A stretch of 64,000 bases of DNA from Bradyrhizobium sp. NP1 (GTDB taxonomy: Bacteria; Pseudomonadota; Alphaproteobacteria; Rhizobiales; Xanthobacteraceae). The translations under genes and the position numbers were made by a program. Every line of letters begins with the position of its first letter. Position 1 is the stretch's first letter. The notes beneath the pieces were generated by a model, which was not told where the DNA came from, ran no database searches, and worked only from the letters and a program-made list of their open reading frames with translations. Location: the NCBI RefSeq assembly GCF_030378205.1, contig NZ_CP127385.1:4194001-4258000 (forward strand). The letters are read 5' to 3'. Below, in pieces: positions 56,830-64,000 of the stretch.

Positions 56830-57612
56830 ATGTCGACTGACGACTATCTAGTTGATCCTTTGCGGGATCCTGAAGTGCGCGGGCACGCTAAGACCCTTCG
56901 CCGCTCCTTGGGCTGGGGCGACCTCGAGCGAGTTGACCCTCTCTTCCTCGAAACGGCGACCGAGATATGGACGGTCCGCGGGAAAAAGCCATTCAAGCTC
57001 GAAACCGTGTCGGACAACCAGCTGCCCGGCGATTCAGGACTTACGACGTATGACGGCACGCGCATCGTCGTAAAAATTCCGAGACGCATTCGGCACAGGG
57101 CGTTCATGGGCGATGGATACGCGAGATACACGATTGCCCATGAGCTTGGCCATTCGACGCTTCATCTGGACAAGCTGATGCAGGGAGCCGCCCTGCCCCG
57201 GCGTCAGGCTGGCAATGCAACCTCCTTATGGATACCGAAGTTCAAGTCCGCCGAACACCAGGCCATGGTCTTCGGAGCGGGATTCCTCATCAACGACGAA
57301 ACGGCCCGGCGGCTCGCCTCACCGGAAGAGGTGTCCGTGCAGGCTGGCGTCAGTCTGCAGGCCGCCCGCATCTATTTCGAGCAGGTGCAGGAAGAACTGG
57401 AGCGGCCCGCCGCTTCGAAACGGGTCCAGCGGATAGCCGACGAGGTGCGCGCGGCCCTTGCTCCGAAGACCGCATCGCCGGCGCCTTCCTTCCTGAGCGA
57501 ACCGTGCTCCTGCTGTGGGCAGCAAACGCTCTTCCCGGTGGGACACAAGTTCATGTGCGCGGCCTGCGATACCGTCTACGACCGCTTCCAGGACGGCGAT
57601 CAGGTGCAGTAG
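56830..57612 (+). CDS. ImmA/IrrE-type metallopeptidase with C-terminal zinc ribbon (CapP-like)
   Basis: A zinc peptidase of 260 residues. HELGH at residues 104-108 (YTIAHELGHSTLHLDKL) is the catalytic motif, with a downstream EHQAMVFGAGFLI that may give the third ligand. The C-terminal CSCCGQQTLFPVGHKFMCAAC forms a putative zinc ribbon. ImmA/IrrE enzymes cleave HTH repressors to switch on phage or stress genes, and CapP does so for CBASS. It lies 68 bases upstream of the CD-NTase gene on the same strand, but no CapH-type repressor gene is visible nearby. ATG 56830 follows GGGGCAATTG. Confidence 0.85.
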   Translation: MSTDDYLVDPLRDPEVRGHAKTLRRSLGWGDLERVDPLFLETATEIWTVRGKKPFKLETVSDNQLPGDSGLTTYDGTRIVVKIPRRIRHRAFMGDGYARYTIAHELGHSTLHLDKLMQGAALPRRQAGNATSLWIPKFKSAEHQAMVFGAGFLINDETARRLASPEEVSVQAGVSLQAARIYFEQVQEELERPAASKRVQRIADEVRAALAPKTASPAPSFLSEPCSCCGQQTLFPVGHKFMCAACDTVYDRFQDGDQVQ

Positions 57613-57680
57613 TCCGGCTATCACTATGATCGCCGGAACATTGCGGGAGGAACACAACTGAGCTGTAGAGGAACGTCAAT

Positions 57681-58961
57681 ATGAACTATTCCGATCGCTA
57701 TCTGCGTCAGATCGCGAGCTACTCGACGGTCGACGTGATGCTGGCCGACGTCGCGATCCGGATCCAGCTCAGCCCGACCGACTACCAGCTTGCCGTCGAC
57801 CACTACCACGCCATCAATGAATGGCTCGAGCGCGAGGACAGCCCCCTCTCGCGATTCGTCCGCGACTTCTATCCGCAAGGCGGCTTCGCGATCGGCGCGA
57901 CCGTCGCGCGCCACTCGAGCGATGACGAGTTCGACATCGACGTCATGGCCGACCTCGCCTTCCGAGCCGACGTCGATCCCGAAGACGCGCTCGCGACCCT
58001 GCACGTCGCGATCCGTGGCGAGCGTGGCTCGCGCTACTACCTCAAGACCGACCGGAAAACACGCTGCAGCACCGTCAGCTACGATGGCATGCATCTCGAC
58101 GTGACGCCCACGGTCCGCCTGACGGGCACCGCCGAGAAGACGGGGCTGATCTTTCACTCCAAGCCCGAGGATCCGTCCGAGCCGAAGATGTCGCTGTACG
58201 CCAACCCACACGGGTTCGCGCAGTGGTTCATCGCCCGGACCCCGCCGGACCAGGATTTCGGCACCTTCTTTGAACGGCGGTCGCTGGACTACGATCGCGA
58301 ACGCGCGATCCTGTCCAAGCGCGCGGACGCCGCACCTGTGCCGGAGCAGTGCCCTGCCTACCACAAGTCGCGCGCAGTCATCGCGTTGCAGTTGATCAAA
58401 CGCTGGCGCAATCTGGCGTATGATAGACGGCACAAGAGCCGGCGGCTGCCGCCGTCGGTGCTGCTTGCCTTCTACGTGGCCAGCCACGCCAACCAGATGA
58501 CGTCGCTCGCAGAAGAGCTCAGCTTCCAGGTCGAGAGCATGCTGGCCGTCGTCGGGCAGGAGCATGACCGGGGCGAGAAGGTCTTCGCCAGCAACCCGAT
58601 GTGCCGCGAGGACATCCTCACGGATCGCTGGCCTGCAGACCTGAACGACCAGGCGGTCTTCATCCGCGAACTCACCGACTTCGCCGTGAAGCTCCGGCGG
58701 CTGCGCGGCGACATCGCCCTTCCCGAGATGCAGCAGATCCTCGAAGATCTGTTCGGCGAGAAGCCCGCGCGGTCGGCGGTGAAGGACCACGTCCAGCGCG
58801 TCGGCAAGGACGTGGGCTCGACCGGTAGCCGCTTCATGCCCGGCAAAGCCGCGATCCCTGCCGCGGTGGCCGGCGGCACGTCGGCACCGAGCATCGCCAG
58901 ATCGGCACCGTCGCATAAGTTCTTCGGCGATCACCCTGATGACGTACCGAAGCGTCGATGA
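57681..58961 (+). CDS. CBASS cGAS/DncV-like nucleotidyltransferase (CD-NTase)
   Basis: Synthesises a cyclic oligonucleotide second messenger after phage sensing. The 426-residue protein shows the polymerase-beta active site FYPQGGFAIGATV followed by DDEFDIDV, with metal-binding Asp85 and Asp87 and the third acidic residue Asp140 in GMHLDVTPTV. The C-terminal helical domain and a Gly/Ala/Ser-rich tail follow. The clade, and so the signal molecule, is not clear to me. The tail end overlaps the E2 gene by 23 bases, so the two are translationally linked. The order nucleotidyltransferase-E2-patatin identifies a short type II CBASS. Confidence 0.93.
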   Translation: MNYSDRYLRQIASYSTVDVMLADVAIRIQLSPTDYQLAVDHYHAINEWLEREDSPLSRFVRDFYPQGGFAIGATVARHSSDDEFDIDVMADLAFRADVDPEDALATLHVAIRGERGSRYYLKTDRKTRCSTVSYDGMHLDVTPTVRLTGTAEKTGLIFHSKPEDPSEPKMSLYANPHGFAQWFIARTPPDQDFGTFFERRSLDYDRERAILSKRADAAPVPEQCPAYHKSRAVIALQLIKRWRNLAYDRRHKSRRLPPSVLLAFYVASHANQMTSLAEELSFQVESMLAVVGQEHDRGEKVFASNPMCREDILTDRWPADLNDQAVFIRELTDFAVKLRRLRGDIALPEMQQILEDLFGEKPARSAVKDHVQRVGKDVGSTGSRFMPGKAAIPAAVAGGTSAPSIARSAPSHKFFGDHPDDVPKRR

Positions 58962-59664
58962 GCAGGACGCCGAGATCCGGCGCCTCTTTCCCGACTTCCG
59001 GCTGACGGCTCACGCCGACTGGATCGCTGTGTGGGAAGGGTCGCTAAGACCGGCGTCGAAAACCTACACGATCCGGATCGTCTACTTCAGGCGCAAGTTT
59101 TTCGACGGATGGTTCCTTTTCAATTCCTATGTGACCGTCCATGTCGTCGATCCGCTAATCCGCAAGATCATGTTGAGCGGCGATGATCTACCGCACATTT
59201 ATTGGAACAATCACGCTCCGGAGTGGCCTGCGCTATGCCTCTGGGATCCAGATGAGATGTTCTGGAATCCCGAGATGTCGATCGCGACAACGATCGTCCC
59301 GTGGACGTCGGAATGGTTGCTGTTCTTCGAATACTGGCAGATTTCCGGCGAATTCCTAGGGGCCGGCCGGCACCCGCCGAGGAGACGCAACGAATGCCCG
59401 AACCCGCCCGAGACTTCAGACCCGGAGACCCGCGCTCGAAGGGAGCAATTCCGCAACGACGAATTCCACAGGATTGGCCGAAAGACCGGCGTTTTCGGAT
59501 CCTATCTCTCGATGGGGGCGGTATTAAGGGACTGTTCCCGGCAACTGTTCTCGCCGAGATCGAACGGCGTTATCTCGGTGGCGGCTCTATCGCCGGCTAT
59601 TTCGATCTGGTCGCCGGCACCTCCACCGGTGGCATACTCGCCCTCGGTCTCGGAGCCGGCCTGA
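58939..59664 (+). CDS. E2-like conjugation protein of CBASS (Cap2 E2-only type), stop codon displaced
   Basis: The first ~147 residues form an E2 (ubiquitin-conjugating) fold of the CBASS short Cap2 type: HIYWNNHAPEWPALCLWDPD with the candidate catalytic Cys100, TTIVPWTSEWLLFFEYW and a C-terminal GEFLGAGRHPP. In CBASS the E2 joins the nucleotidyltransferase C-terminus to a target to prime it. The frame lacks a stop after this domain and runs to 59664, adding about 94 residues with no family resemblance that overlap the patatin gene by 271 bases. A lost stop codon or a sequencing error is possible. There is no E1 or JAB gene. Confidence 0.85.
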   Translation: MTYRSVDEQDAEIRRLFPDFRLTAHADWIAVWEGSLRPASKTYTIRIVYFRRKFFDGWFLFNSYVTVHVVDPLIRKIMLSGDDLPHIYWNNHAPEWPALCLWDPDEMFWNPEMSIATTIVPWTSEWLLFFEYWQISGEFLGAGRHPPRRRNECPNPPETSDPETRARREQFRNDEFHRIGRKTGVFGSYLSMGAVLRDCSRQLFSPRSNGVISVAALSPAISIWSPAPPPVAYSPSVSEPA

Positions 59665-60458
59665 CGGCGGCAGAGATGGCCGACCTCTACTTGACGCGCG
59701 GCCCCGAGGTCTTTCCGCAGCCGTCGAACGCCGCTTGGGGCCACATCCGGTCGTGGTGGAGAGGGAAGCGCAACTACGTCCTGTACAACTACGAACGCGA
59801 ACCGCTGGAGGCCCTTCTGACTGATGCGCTCGGCAGCAAACTCCTTGGCGACTCCAAGTTGCGATTATGCATACCCGCGTTCGAGGGCAAGCACAGCGAG
59901 GTGTTCGTCTTCAAGACGCCTCACCATCGCGACTACAAGTTCGACCGCCTGGAGCCAATGGTCAAAACAGCGTTGGCGACGGCCGCGGCGCCGACCTACT
60001 TCCGACCTCTCGAGCACAACGGCTACATGCTGGTGGACGGGGGCGTCTGGGCCAACAACCCGGTCATGCTGGCGGTCATTGAGGCCTTGATCTGCTTCGA
60101 CGTCGATCGGGACCAGATCGACGTGTTGAGTCTCGGCTGCGGCGACGACCCGTACGTCGTCTCCCGGCTACAGTCAGCGCTCGGCGGAAAGTTGACCTGG
60201 TACGACGTGATCTTCGCCGCGATGCGCCTGCAGTCGCTGTCGGCAACCAACCAGGCGCGCTTGCTGCTCGGGCCGCCGGCGGTAAGGCGTATCGACCCGC
60301 CCGCGAACCCGAGACCCATTATGCTCGACGACTACCGCAGGTCGAAGGACGAGCTCGTTCCGGCGGCCCGGAACGTGGTCGACGAACATGGAGCGCAGAT
60401 CGCCGCCGCCTTCCTCGCGAGCCCGGCAGACCGCTTCGTGCCGGCACCTCTGGAGTGA
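59394..60458 (+). CDS. capV: Patatin-like phospholipase, CBASS effector (CapV)
   Basis: A membrane-attacking effector of 354 residues. The oxyanion motif is LSLDGGGIKGLFP, the nucleophile is Ser77 in GTSTGG, and the catalytic Asp is Asp215 in LVDGGVWANNP. Activated by the cyclic nucleotide it should degrade the inner membrane and stop phage growth by killing the cell. ATG 59394 has GAGGAGACG upstream. The active-site code is overlapped on another frame by the E2 tail. It ends six bases before the convergent HEPN-like gene. Confidence 0.93.
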   Translation: MPEPARDFRPGDPRSKGAIPQRRIPQDWPKDRRFRILSLDGGGIKGLFPATVLAEIERRYLGGGSIAGYFDLVAGTSTGGILALGLGAGLTAAEMADLYLTRGPEVFPQPSNAAWGHIRSWWRGKRNYVLYNYEREPLEALLTDALGSKLLGDSKLRLCIPAFEGKHSEVFVFKTPHHRDYKFDRLEPMVKTALATAAAPTYFRPLEHNGYMLVDGGVWANNPVMLAVIEALICFDVDRDQIDVLSLGCGDDPYVVSRLQSALGGKLTWYDVIFAAMRLQSLSATNQARLLLGPPAVRRIDPPANPRPIMLDDYRRSKDELVPAARNVVDEHGAQIAAAFLASPADRFVPAPLE

Positions 60459-60464
60459 TCCGAC

Positions 60465-61289
60465 CTAGGCCAGCTCCTTGCGCAGTCGCCTGACCTGGTC
60501 GGCGTAGGGCACGAATAACTGCAGGTTGACGTAGATCTGCTCGCGCGAGGGCGGCCGCGCCCCGGAAGGATGTCCGGCTTCGTTGCGGGCGATCCGGATG
60601 ATCGATTGGACGGCGTTGAGATTGATGTCGATATCCTCCGTTGCCGCGGTTGAAAGCGTCTTCAGGTGGGGCGCAAGCCCCTTACGGAACGCCTCTATCT
60701 TCGCGCGGATGAAGCGTTCCTTCTTCGCCTGATCGAATGACTTGCCGATAGTGCCGTTCGCGTTCGCCACGTCGATGAGGCGAAGAAATTCCGCCTCGGC
60801 GGCCACCCCAAGCATCACCGTCGCGGCGAGGAAGCATCCCGAATAGAACGCAGCGACCGCCTCTTCGAGATACATCTTCGCCGCCGGTAGGAGATCCGGA
60901 ACGGCTTTGGAGATCATGGCGATGTACGAACCGGTGTCGTGAAATCTGAACGGTTGCCGCGCGTCCTCCGACTCCCCGAAGCGGCTGAGACGAAACCACG
61001 GCCATTGCGGGTTGTTGTCGTCCAGACCGAGCGTGACAACGCCCTGTCGGAACAGATCCCAAAAGATTTCGAGGATAGTGTCCCGATCCCTTGGATGGAG
61101 CCCCGCCGACGCGCCCTGATAGGCGAAGCCCGTACCGAGGTTGGCATTCGATCCTTCTCGCGCATTGATTGCCCGCGCGGTGTGCTCGACTAGCGTCATG
61201 TACTGGTTGTTGCCCGAAATGCGCTGGTGAAGGACGTCCACGACGACGTCGCGTAGTTCCTCATACGAATGCTGTTTGGCGTTCGACAT
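60465..61289 (-). CDS. HEPN-like protein beside CBASS
   Basis: An all-helical protein of 274 residues. The C-terminal half (about 125-274) looks like a HEPN domain: FYSGCFLAATVMLGVAAEAE as the helix pair, and the RNEAGH (R235-x4-H240) motif, the RNase-type signature of many toxins and defence proteins. The N-terminal half (HQRISGNNQYMTLVEHTARA...) is unrecognised and could sense ligand or protein. ATG 61289 is preferred because GGAGG lies upstream. It converges on capV and is transcribed away from the other minus-strand small genes, possibly with a 26-codon frame ahead of it. Confidence 0.7.
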   Translation of the reverse strand: MSNAKQHSYEELRDVVVDVLHQRISGNNQYMTLVEHTARAINAREGSNANLGTGFAYQGASAGLHPRDRDTILEIFWDLFRQGVVTLGLDDNNPQWPWFRLSRFGESEDARQPFRFHDTGSYIAMISKAVPDLLPAAKMYLEEAVAAFYSGCFLAATVMLGVAAEAEFLRLIDVANANGTIGKSFDQAKKERFIRAKIEAFRKGLAPHLKTLSTAATEDIDINLNAVQSIIRIARNEAGHPSGARPPSREQIYVNLQLFVPYADQVRRLRKELA

Positions 61290-61311
61290 TGAGCCCCGCG
61301 CCTCCATTGCA

Positions 61312-61392
61312 TCAACAAGTTCCGTCGGTGGAGCGAGCCGCTAGACCCGCATATGCTTCGGCAAGAAGACCCATAAATTGCTCGGCAGTCAT
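61312..61392 (-). CDS. 26-codon frame ahead of the HEPN-like gene
   Basis: ATG 61392 has AAGGGG six bases upstream and encodes MTAEQFMGLLAEAYAGLAAR before a stop at 61312-61314. The HEPN-like gene starts 22 bases further on. It could be a leader peptide or a tiny antitoxin-like helix; no homology is seen. Confidence 0.3.
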   Translation of the reverse strand: MTAEQFMGLLAEAYAGLAARSTDGTC

Positions 61393-61435
61393 CCGCGCCC
61401 CTTCATCATGGACCGCCGGAGACGGCGCCCAGCGT

Positions 61436-61837
61436 TCACGCCTTTTTCTGTATCAGCGGCGTCTTGATGTAGCCGGCCTGGATTGCCCAATCACTGAACT
61501 TCTGAAAGTCGGGGTGGATCTCTTCGTACGTCGCGACGAACTTCTGTATAGCCCGCGAAATGGCGACCACGACCTCGAGTTCGTCGATCGTCATCTTGTC
61601 GGGCCCCGTGGCATGCTTCAGCCAATTGCGGAAAAGGTTGAGCTCCTTCCCGCTGAACTTGCCCTTCAACACGTTGAACAGATGCATCAGGGGATTTTCC
61701 GGCAAAATGCTTTCACCTGCGCCGGCGAGCGTCATCGCGCATTCGTACTGTTTCAGCTCGAAGTGTCCGATCGCGGCGCGGATCTGTCGAAGCGAAGCCC
61801 ATTTCTTGTTCGTCTCCACTTTCGGTGCATCCGCCAT
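61436..61837 (-). CDS. Conserved-looking helical protein of unknown function
   Basis: A 133-residue, probably all-helical soluble protein. It begins MADAPKVETNKKWASLRQIR and continues with AAIGHFELKQYECAMTLAGAGE. A second half has NWLKHATGPDKMTIDELE and a terminal FSDWAIQAGYI. The pattern (a helix of the form R-A-I-x-H-F, ECAMTLAGAG, then WLKHA) resembles small proteins of unknown function in accessory regions, but I cannot name the family. GTGAGG precedes the ATG. It shares orientation with the HEPN-like gene. Confidence 0.75.
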   Translation of the reverse strand: MADAPKVETNKKWASLRQIRAAIGHFELKQYECAMTLAGAGESILPENPLMHLFNVLKGKFSGKELNLFRNWLKHATGPDKMTIDELEVVVAISRAIQKFVATYEEIHPDFQKFSDWAIQAGYIKTPLIQKKA

Positions 61838-61950
61838 CGTACCTCACCGTCCACGACTTCGCGGGCCTGCCGGCTTACGCGGGCATTCCCTAAGGAAACT
61901 GAGCTCAAAGACTATTCGGAGCCCCGTACGAACCCGCTATGCGAAGGAAA

Positions 61951-62109
61951 CTACTTACCCCCTGGTCGCTTCACGCCCTGTTTTTTGGCTGCCGCGGCGT
62001 CGGCCAGTACCCGGCCGCCGATGCCGCTGCCCTTCCTCAAGGCCTTGCCGGCCTGAGAATCCGTCTTCTTAGACGGCGGAATGATGCGCTCCTTGCCACT
62101 CTTCGCCAT
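61951..62109 (-). CDS. Small basic protein (52 residues)
   Basis: A 52-codon gene with an excellent GGAGGGG ribosome-binding site five bases before ATG 62109. The product begins MAKSGKERIIPPSKK and ends AAKKQGVKRPGGK, so it is Lys/Gly-rich and likely disordered or nucleic-acid binding. I do not recognise the family. The gene is upstream of the 133-residue gene on the same strand. Confidence 0.7.
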   Translation of the reverse strand: MAKSGKERIIPPSKKTDSQAGKALRKGSGIGGRVLADAAAAKKQGVKRPGGK

Positions 62110-62439
62110 ATACCCCTCCAGCCCGCATGAACGGGTTGATGGCTATCATACTTGCAACCAAAGAGAAAGTCGGGCCGCCGGTCATCAACTGCACGCTTCT
62201 CGGGCTCGAGCCGCACTAAGATCGATACGGTAGCTCTTCCCGTGCCGACGGAGCATTGCGACGGTAGGCTACCGCTCCACCTGAAGTCGCCCGCAGCGGC
62301 AGGCAAAGTGCGTCCCCTACAAGTAGGTCTCCCGATCGAGCAAAGTAGGATGCAGGACCCACGGCCCTACTCCCGGGTTGAGCCGCTAACGATCGAGAAC
62401 TCGAAGCTGGCACCGCGTGTGGCGCCGAAGAGTAACAGG
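62110..62439. other. Divergent gap with no recognisable gene
   Basis: About 330 bases between the divergent small basic protein gene and the P-loop kinase gene. The frame upstream of ATG 62440 is open from 62152 but has no ribosome-binding site and no recognisable domain. I find no tRNA or direct repeat that would mark an integration site. Confidence 0.4.
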
Positions 62440-63015
62440 ATGGGCATCAGAAACTATTTGATCGAAGGCGTGTCTGGCACCGGCAAAACCACGGTGGCTG
62501 AAGAACTGCAGCGGCGCGGTTACCACGTCCTCCACGGTGACCGGGAGTTGGCCTATCAGGGCGATCCAAAGACGGGGGAACCGGTGGATGAACCTGCCCA
62601 CGAGAGCGAGATGGACAAGGTCGTCTGGCAGCAGGAGCATCACCTTTGGGACATAGACAAAGTCAAGTCCGTGATCGCTGATCACAGCAACGCAATCTCC
62701 TTCTTCTGCGGCGGCTCTAGAAATTTCGTCCGCTTCATTGATTTGCTTGATGGGGTTTTCGTTCTTGACGTCGATCTCGACACTTTGAAACGGCGGCTTG
62801 CCAGCAGACCCGATGATGAGTTTGGCGGAAGACCGGTCGAACAGGATCTGGTTGTACGATTGCATGCAACGAAAGAAGATATCCCGAAAGGTGACGTCGT
62901 AATCGACGCCACTGCGCCGCTTGAAAGCGTCGTGGATGAGATTTTGGAAAAGTGCAAACTGGATCACAGACGTGCGCCGCGGGAGACGAACTATGCCCGG
63001 TGCCGCAACGCGTAG
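62440..63015 (+). CDS. P-loop kinase/ATPase (AAA_18-like nucleoside kinase fold)
   Basis: A small P-loop protein of 191 residues. Walker A is EGVSGTGKTTVAEEL near the N-terminus, and GYHVLHGDRELAY follows as in adenylate-kinase-like and nucleoside/gluconate-type kinases. The later VFVLDVDLDTLKRRLASR is a possible LID/Arg-rich motif. Substrate is unknown, but it may phosphorylate a nucleotide or small molecule. ATG 62440 is preferred; its stop TAG (63013-63015) lies inside a dispersed repeat. Confidence 0.75.
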   Translation: MGIRNYLIEGVSGTGKTTVAEELQRRGYHVLHGDRELAYQGDPKTGEPVDEPAHESEMDKVVWQQEHHLWDIDKVKSVIADHSNAISFFCGGSRNFVRFIDLLDGVFVLDVDLDTLKRRLASRPDDEFGGRPVEQDLVVRLHATKEDIPKGDVVIDATAPLESVVDEILEKCKLDHRRAPRETNYARCRNA

Positions 63016-63092
63016 GATGGGTTGAGCGGAGCGACACCCATCGTTCGATCCGGTGAACGCGGATGGGTATCGCTGCGCTCCGCCCATCCTAC
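63011..63092. repeat. Long palindromic repeat (family 3)
   Basis: CGTAGGATGGGT at the left and CGCCCATCCTACG at the right, with GAGCGGAGCG and CGCTGCGCTCCG as inner arms and CACCCATC/GATGGGT around the centre. It resembles a palindrome common in Bradyrhizobium genomes. It also supplies the kinase stop codon. Confidence 0.85.
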
Positions 63093-63137
63093 GTCTGACC
63101 AAGTCTGCCCGGCGGATTCAGTACTGGAAGGATCGTC

Positions 63138-63311
63138 ATGAACGGAAATCGATACTACGGGGTCCGGGTCGAGGGCGCGAAATACGGCGTGGGCTTCGGC
63201 TCGGCGCTCGCCATCGCGATCTCCTATACCAACAACCACTCGATCCTCTGGGCGATCATCCATGGCATCCTGGGCTGGCTCTACGTGATCTATATCGCGC
63301 TGTTTGGGTGA
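63138..63311 (+). CDS. Small membrane protein (57 residues)
   Basis: A 57-codon gene with GGAAGGA before ATG 63138. The product starts MNGNRYYGVRVEGAKYGVGF, then has hydrophobic stretches SALAIAISYTNNHSILWAII and GILGWLYVIYIALFG, so two membrane segments are likely. It resembles a widespread family of very small inner-membrane proteins with an NNHSILWA motif. Role unknown. Confidence 0.75.
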   Translation: MNGNRYYGVRVEGAKYGVGFGSALAIAISYTNNHSILWAIIHGILGWLYVIYIALFG

Positions 63312-63599
63312 CCCCGTTTCCACGAGCTGGATCGACGCGACCGCACGGCGCATCCCTCCGCCGCGGCACCATCCATTTCATTCTCGACACAAAAATTGAT
63401 TGGATAACTCCAAAAAGAGGCTTGATTGGCCGCTTGCCTAGCTGCGCGAGCCGTTCACGGATCGGCACCTGTTGGCAAATGCTGTTCGGAAAAGCGCCTT
63501 TGCGTCAGACCGATAGGCTGATGTCAAGAGGTTGTCGGAAGTCCTGAGTGGCCCGTCTTGATGATCATTGATTGCGCCAAGCGGCTCTGGAGTGTTCGA
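63312..63599. other. Gap with no recognisable gene
   Basis: About 290 bases, AT-richer around 63390-63420. Open frames present on both strands lack a recognisable protein. No RNA gene or repeat is seen. Confidence 0.4.
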
Positions 63600-64000
63600 A
63601 TGACGAGATTGTTTCAGCCGGTCGCCCTGGGCGCCTGCCTTGCCATGCTCTCATCGATTGACCTGGCGACGGCGCAGGCGAAACAGCAATGCAGCGCCGC
63701 GATGCCATCCGATCCGCACGGGCGCTGGTGGTCCTACCGTCTGATCGACGGCCGCAAATGCTGGTACGAAGGCAAGCCGAACCTCTCCAAATCACTGCTG
63801 GAGTGGCCGGAGGAGACGCCTGCGCCACCGGCTCCGCGTGAGGAAGCCGCAAGCGCTTTCGCAAGGAAGCCCGGCAATCTGCTCAACGCCCAGGCCTTGG
63901 CACAGGAAGGTGTCGATACGTTCGAGGCGCGCTGGAGCGCCCGGGTCCGCTTCATGGAATCGACTCCCCCGGCGTCCAGGCCGCCGACGCAGGGCACGCT
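63600..64000 (+). CDS. Secreted Trp/Cys-containing protein, cut by the window edge
   Basis: The frame from ATG 63600 (GGAG about ten bases upstream) stays open for 133 codons to the right edge. A signal peptide occupies about residues 1-26 (ending ATAQA), then CSAAMPSDPHGRWWSYRLID and GRKCWYEGKP, a Cys/Trp motif seen in small secreted proteins of Bradyrhizobium. A Pro/Ala/Glu-rich part follows. The C-terminus is missing. Function unknown. Confidence 0.7.
   Translation, partial: MTRLFQPVALGACLAMLSSIDLATAQAKQQCSAAMPSDPHGRWWSYRLIDGRKCWYEGKPNLSKSLLEWPEETPAPPAPREEAASAFARKPGNLLNAQALAQEGVDTFEARWSARVRFMESTPPASRPPTQGT

Noticed and set aside
61838..61950. tRNA-like T-arm as an island integration site
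   Set aside because: A GGGTTCGTAC-like stretch on the minus strand cannot form the T stem, and no cloverleaf or flanking direct repeats were found.

Overview
The window looks like chromosome of a high-GC alphaproteobacterium, most probably Bradyrhizobium or a close Nitrobacteraceae relative. This rests on the gene order amiC-mrcA-prfB beside rne, the cluster aroQ-accB-accC, the NDUFA12-type complex I subunit, the DUF2155, DUF1236 and BA14K family proteins, and several families of dispersed palindromic repeats of the kind I know from Bradyrhizobium. No organism name can be proved from the window alone.

Layout. 1-10.9 kb: a 1-Cys peroxiredoxin with a histone-like tail, an M23 peptidase, an ABC solute-binding protein, a DMT permease, a 3-hydroxyisobutyrate dehydrogenase-like enzyme, prfB (read through a programmed +1 frameshift), the class A penicillin-binding protein and the amidase AmiC. 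11-19.9 kb: RNase E with a His/Asp-rich insert, DctA, an aminotransferase, an M48 peptidase with TPRs and a DsbA-like protein. 20-28.8 kb: a DUF1236 protein, aroQ-accB-accC, a coupled three-gene phosphorelay, aat and a DUF2155 protein. 29-39 kb: SDR, alpha/beta hydrolase, an NhaD-like antiporter, a complete MFS/HlyD/outer-membrane efflux operon flanked by a broken and an intact GlxA-type regulator, and a divergent DJ-1/PfpI protein. 39-44 kb: NDUFA12, a BA14K protein, an array of palindromes, a hybrid histidine kinase, a 42-residue membrane protein and a PilZ protein.

44.1-49.4 kb is the most interesting metabolic locus. A well-formed cobalamin riboswitch on the minus strand precedes a TonB-dependent receptor of the ferric-siderophore class, a FhuF-like 2Fe-2S protein and an ABC transporter with fused ATPase of the SbmA/BacA-Rv1819c type. 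The three genes are tightly spaced and the last two overlap. Together they look like a B12-repressed uptake and reduction system for a cobalamin or related corrinoid. About 3.5 kb further on lies nrdJ, an adenosylcobalamin-dependent ribonucleotide reductase with a long leader.

56.7-63 kb is an accessory defence-type region: an ImmA/IrrE (CapP-like) metallopeptidase, then a short type II CBASS operon (CD-NTase, E2-like protein, patatin phospholipase), a convergent HEPN-like gene, two unrecognised small genes and a P-loop kinase. The E2 reading frame has no stop before the phospholipase and runs 271 nt into it. Several genes below 60 codons, a partial gene at the right edge and a possible partial gene at the left edge were found by reading the sequence directly.
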